A DNA stretch of 64,000 nt. It comes from Plantago major (taxonomy: Eukaryota > Streptophyta > Magnoliopsida > Lamiales > Plantaginaceae). Position 1 is the stretch's first letter; each line of letters opens with the position of its first letter. The notes below the pieces were generated by a model that was given only the letters and a program-made list of their open reading frames with translations, made no database searches and was not told the origin of the DNA. Of this stretch, positions 60,303 to 64,000 are shown piece by piece. A program made the translations under genes and the position numbers. The stretch lies in contig CM048841.1 of the NCBI GenBank assembly GCA_026545765.1, positions 25,951,397 through 26,015,396 of the forward strand, read 5' to 3'.

Positions 60303-63300
60303 ATGAATCCCGATCGTTCATGGATGTACCGTCGCATAGTTAATGGCATAATTCAGTCTAGTTTTGTGGAAGGGGTTGAATCCTTCATCACTTTTGCGCT
60401 TACACAAACTACTTGTTTGAGTGGGGGGAAGATGAAGTGCCCTTGCAATGCGAACAAATGTAGGAATAAACAATTTTTGCCTCCTGAAACGGTAGTGGAG
60501 CACTTGAAACGTAAGGGGTTCGTGTCTCAGTATGAGGTATGGTGTTATCATGGTGAGACACGAGCACCGTTCATGGATTATGAGCATCTCTCAAAGCGTA
60601 AAAGGAAGGAGAAAAATGTGATCGGAAGTACTCAAAATACGTCTACATCTGATGCTAATTATGATCATGAACGGATGGAGCAAATGGTGTATGATGTTGC
60701 GGGTCCAGAGTTCATGGACACCAGGGAGCCAGTAACCGAGGGGGATGTGGAGGAGCCTCCGAATCCTGCGGATCAGGTGTTCTTTGACTTGCTAGAATCA
60801 GCAAAGAAGCCGATTTATCAGGGATGTAGGCTGAGCGAGTTGTCTTTGTTGGCTCGGCTAATGAGTTGTAAGGCTAATGGCGATGAATCAAGCGAGCTTC
60901 AATGAATGGGTACAATTAATGTCGATCTTTGTCCGAAGAAAATCTAGTTCCCACCAACTTTACCCAAAGAAAAAAGATGCGGGGATGGGGTTGCCATGGA
61001 AACCATAGATTGTTGTGAGGATATGTATGATCTATTGGGGAGGATCTGAGATCTCTTGAAGTGCAAGTTACGTGGTAAGGACCGCATAAGCGTTACAAGG
61101 AGGGGGTCAGAAGAAACGTCAGAAGAAAAATCTACCACATAAGAAAATGTGGTATTTTCCTCTAGCACCTCGTTTGAAGAGGTTGTACGCTTCAAGTGCT
61201 TGTGCCAATAAAATGCGGTGGCACAATGAGCGAGTAATCCCGGAAGAGGGTAGAATGGAGCATCCATCAGACTCACCCGCATGGAAACAGTTCGATAAGA
61301 CCTAGCCGGAGTTTGCAGACGAGCCTAGAAATGTACGCTTGGGGCTTTGTACGGATGGTTTTAACCCGTTTGGAAATGACCGGAAGTACTCTTGTTGGCC
61401 AGTCATACTGACACTGTACAACCTGCCCCCCGGTGAGTGCATGAAGGAACCATTCATGTTCTTGACTGTGTTGGTGCCCGGGCCAGATGATCCGTCACAG
61501 AAGCTGGATGTGTTCTTGCAGCCCCTAATCAAGGAGCTGATTGAGTTGTGGGAAAATGGTATCCCGGCATATGATGTGTCAAAGAAGAAGAACTTTACAT
61601 TGAGAGCAGCATTATTGTGGACCGTGAGTGATTTTCCTGCGTACTCCATGCTATCTGGAAGGAAAACCGCGGGCTTTAATGCATGTCCACATTGTATGGA
61701 AGACACTGATGCATTTAGATTGAAGGAGAGCGGAAAGGAATGTTGGTTTGACTGTCATCGTAGATTTCTAGCAAAGGACCATACATTCAGGAAGAACAAG
61801 ACTCAATTCTTGAAAAATAAAGTAGTGAACAAAGGCGCCCCGAGACAACTTCTTGCGTAAATACTTGCGAAGATAGATAGGTTGGGTCTTATGAAAGTGA
61901 CTGAAGTTGGGTCGGATAATCATAACGAGAAAATTAGCAAAAATTGTGGATGGAAGAAGAGAAGCATCTTCTGGGACTTGCCTTATTGGAGCAGTCTTCT
62001 TATACGTCACAACTTGGATTTCATGCACATTGAGAAAAACGTGTTCGAGAACTTATTCAACACGATTTGCAACATTACCGGAAAAACAAAGGACACCCCT
62101 AAATCTAGAGCCGAGTTGGATACATTGTGTAAAAGGCCCGAGTTGACAAAGCAGAATGATAAGGGGCAGTGGCCCAAGGCATGCTACACAATTGACACTG
62201 AATCTAGGAACAAACTATTTGATTGGGTGAGGGGATTGAAGTTCCCCGATAATTACGCCTCAAAGTTGGGGTGGTGTGTGGATGTGAAGAGGACAAAGAT
62301 GTACGGGATGAAGAGCCACGATTGTCATGTGTTCATGGAGAGGCTTCTCCCTGTTGCATTTCGAGAAATGCTACCTAAACCTGTATGGATTGCGATCACC
62401 GAGCTGAGCTTATTTTTCAAGAATTTATGCTCAAGGGTGCTTGACGATGTAGTGTTAGCAAATCTTGAAAGCAACATACCATTGATTCTATGTAAGCTCG
62501 AGCGTATCTTTCCTCCGAGCTTATTTGATTCTATGGAGCACTTGCCGGTTCACCTCCCACATGAAGCGAGGCTTGCTGGACCGGTTCAGTATCGATGGAT
62601 GTATCCATTCGAGAGGTGTGTAATCAAGGCAATCATTTACTTATAAAGTCTGAATTTTCCCAAGTTACATTGTGTTACATCAACATATATGCATTACAGG
62701 TACTTGGGGAAATTGAAGAGGTATGTCAACAACAAAGGCAAGCCTGAGGGATCAATGGCCAATGCCTACGTGCGAGAGGAAGCTGCAATCTTCTGCTCCT
62801 ATTACTTTGGGGACCATGTCCCGACGAAGGCATCTAGGCCGTCCAGAAACGCAGACACATTCGAAGTTCAAGAGGATGATGACGTTTCCATTTCAATTTT
62901 TAGGGTCTCCGGGAGACCTATTGGAGAAGAAAAGACAGAATGGCTGACGGATAAGGAGTTGAAGGCAACCACATATTATGTCCTCTCGAACTGTGCTGAA
63001 GTTGACAAATTTATGGAGATTTATGCTCGGTGAGTAGCTTTCTTACGCTAGCACATGGATTTTAACTTCTAACTACTATATATATCTAATCATGTAATCG
63101 TGTCCACAGCCTTTTCAGAGAGAAGAATCCAACAATGGCAGATGACGTAATTGAAGAACTGCTTCAATGTGAAGTTGGAAACAGAATTTGCAGATTGGTT
63201 CAAGGAGTACGTACGAAATCCTGTCAACAAAGTCACATGTCCTTACTTAGAATCTCTAGCAGAGGGACCAAACAGAATGGTCTCCACATTCTCATCTTAC

Positions 63301-63846
63301 ATAGTAAATGGCCTTAGGTTTCAAATAATTGAGTCTAACACCGCCATGGCCACAAGAAATTCCGGGGTGTGTGTAAGGGGGCAAGATCAAGATGCAAATG
63401 ATGATTTGTATGATTTCTACGGGAACCTGAGACGAATTGTGCGACTTGAATATCCGGGGTTTCCTTTGAAAAGAACCTTTCGCTTGATGTTGACCGTATG
63501 ATCCTACTCCAAGTGGTACGCAGAAACACGAGCTCTATCAAATGGTAGAAATTAACCATAGGAAGAGGTATCGTACTAATTATGAACCGTTTATCTTGGC
63601 GACTCAAGCACGGCAGGTGGTGTTTATTGAATATCCAAGCCTCAAACACGATAAGGTGGATTGGTTGGCTGCGATGCATATACAGGCCCGCTCCAGAGTA
63701 GAGTACATTGATAAGGACGATTCAATTACCAACTCGTATCAAGAAGAGGTCGATCAACAAATGAGAAAGCCCGACATAAGGTGATGATGAGTCATAGACT
63801 GGTGAAGACCAATTTATAGACTTAACAATAGCCGATGAGGACGAGG
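60303..63846 (+). pseudogene. TNP2-like CACTA transposase, fullest copy, frameshifted
   Basis: The start MNPDRSWMYRRIVNGIIQSS opens the Transpos_assoc domain (to about 60560). A frameshift near 60900 and a damaged stretch to 61330, with a TAG at 61303-61305, lead into the Transposase_21 core: 61339-61860 (GLCTDGFNPFG, PHCMEDTDAF) and 61882-62646 (LPYWSSLLIRHNLDFMHIEK). DUF4218 begins near 62520 (LPVHLPHEARLAGPVQYRWM) and continues after a short intron at 62700-63033. DUF4216 lies in 63151-63783 (LARTQARQ-like YPSLKHDKVDW). The last intron starts at 63847. Parts are still long and open, which suggests more recent decay than copy 1. Confidence 0.9.
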
Positions 63847-63976
63847 GTATGTGTATTGTATGCTTAGTTATGTGTATATATGATTAGTTCGATTATTATT
63901 ACTTTAATATCTCACAAATGTATATTCATGTATTCTTTACTAACTCATTAATTTTTTTGCAATTTCTTATTTGCAG

Positions 63977-64000
63977 ATGCCGCGCAAAGGAAGTCGACCT
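63977..64000 (+). CDS. Start of the TNPA-like gene of copy 3, cut by the window
   Basis: ATGCCGCGCAAAGG directly follows a TTTGCAG acceptor, as in copies 1 (3066) and 2 (51662). One C is missing compared with both. Only eight codons are visible. Confidence 0.6.

Larger units (their letters stand above)
59207..64000 (+). mobile_element. CACTA transposon, copy 3, right end outside the window
   Basis: It starts CACTACAAGAAATCC at 59207 after ATT. Subterminal repeats, leader, TNP2-type gene and the start of the second gene follow in order. It is nearly identical to copy 2 over the first 1.5 kb and retains the transposase core that copy 2 lost. Confidence 0.94.

Overview
This is a stretch of nuclear DNA from a flowering plant, almost certainly a eudicot. 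The evidence is the set of plant-only families it holds: CACTA (En/Spm) elements with TNP2 and plant-type Transposase_24 proteins, a Maximus/SIRE-like Ty1-copia element, a MULE, a Stowaway-like MITE, an L1-type LINE, a PB1-containing MUSTANG gene and a secreted LEA protein gene. GT-AG introns are common. I cannot name the species.

Two genes look like real host genes, both on the minus strand. One (15157-16678) encodes a secreted LEA_4-type protein with an expanding 66-bp coding repeat. The other (45605-49163, with a leader exon up to about 49750) is a domesticated MULE transposase of the MUSTANG type. It has PB1, MULE transposase, SWIM and zinc-knuckle domains, and probably a short extra 3' exon that an apparent stop codon hides.

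The rest is nested transposable elements. 1-12995 is the right part of CACTA element 1, whose second gene is split within an intron by a 7.6-kb LINE (3599-11245). 17160-35560 is a repeat rich in ACATTAC words, split by a 15.9-kb LTR retrotransposon (18667-34597, target duplication CAATA). Downstream of pol on the same strand this element carries about 5.6 kb of extra coding material, including a run of small phase-0 exons with five short GT-AG introns. A solo LTR follows at 36173-37650 (duplication TTCTA). 37675-44483 is a Stowaway-like MITE containing a MULE (37737-44296), which contains a solo LTR of the same family as the big retrotransposon (40696-42120, duplication ATGGC). 49920-54273 is a hAT-like repeat split by CACTA element 2 (50130-53932, duplication TAG), an internally deleted copy. 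54302-58600 holds remnants of a LINE and a copia element plus AT-rich DNA. 59207 to the end is the left part of CACTA element 3, the fullest but frameshifted copy.

The three CACTA copies belong to one family: same terminus CACTACAAG, same CGACGGAT/ATCCGTCG subterminal repeats, same gene order. Comparing them shows the 3.2-kb deletion in copy 2, the LINE in copy 1, and an exon that appears to be read in two frames. All transposase genes of the window except the MUSTANG gene are broken. Several breaks coincide with unusual runs of 12-20 G or C.
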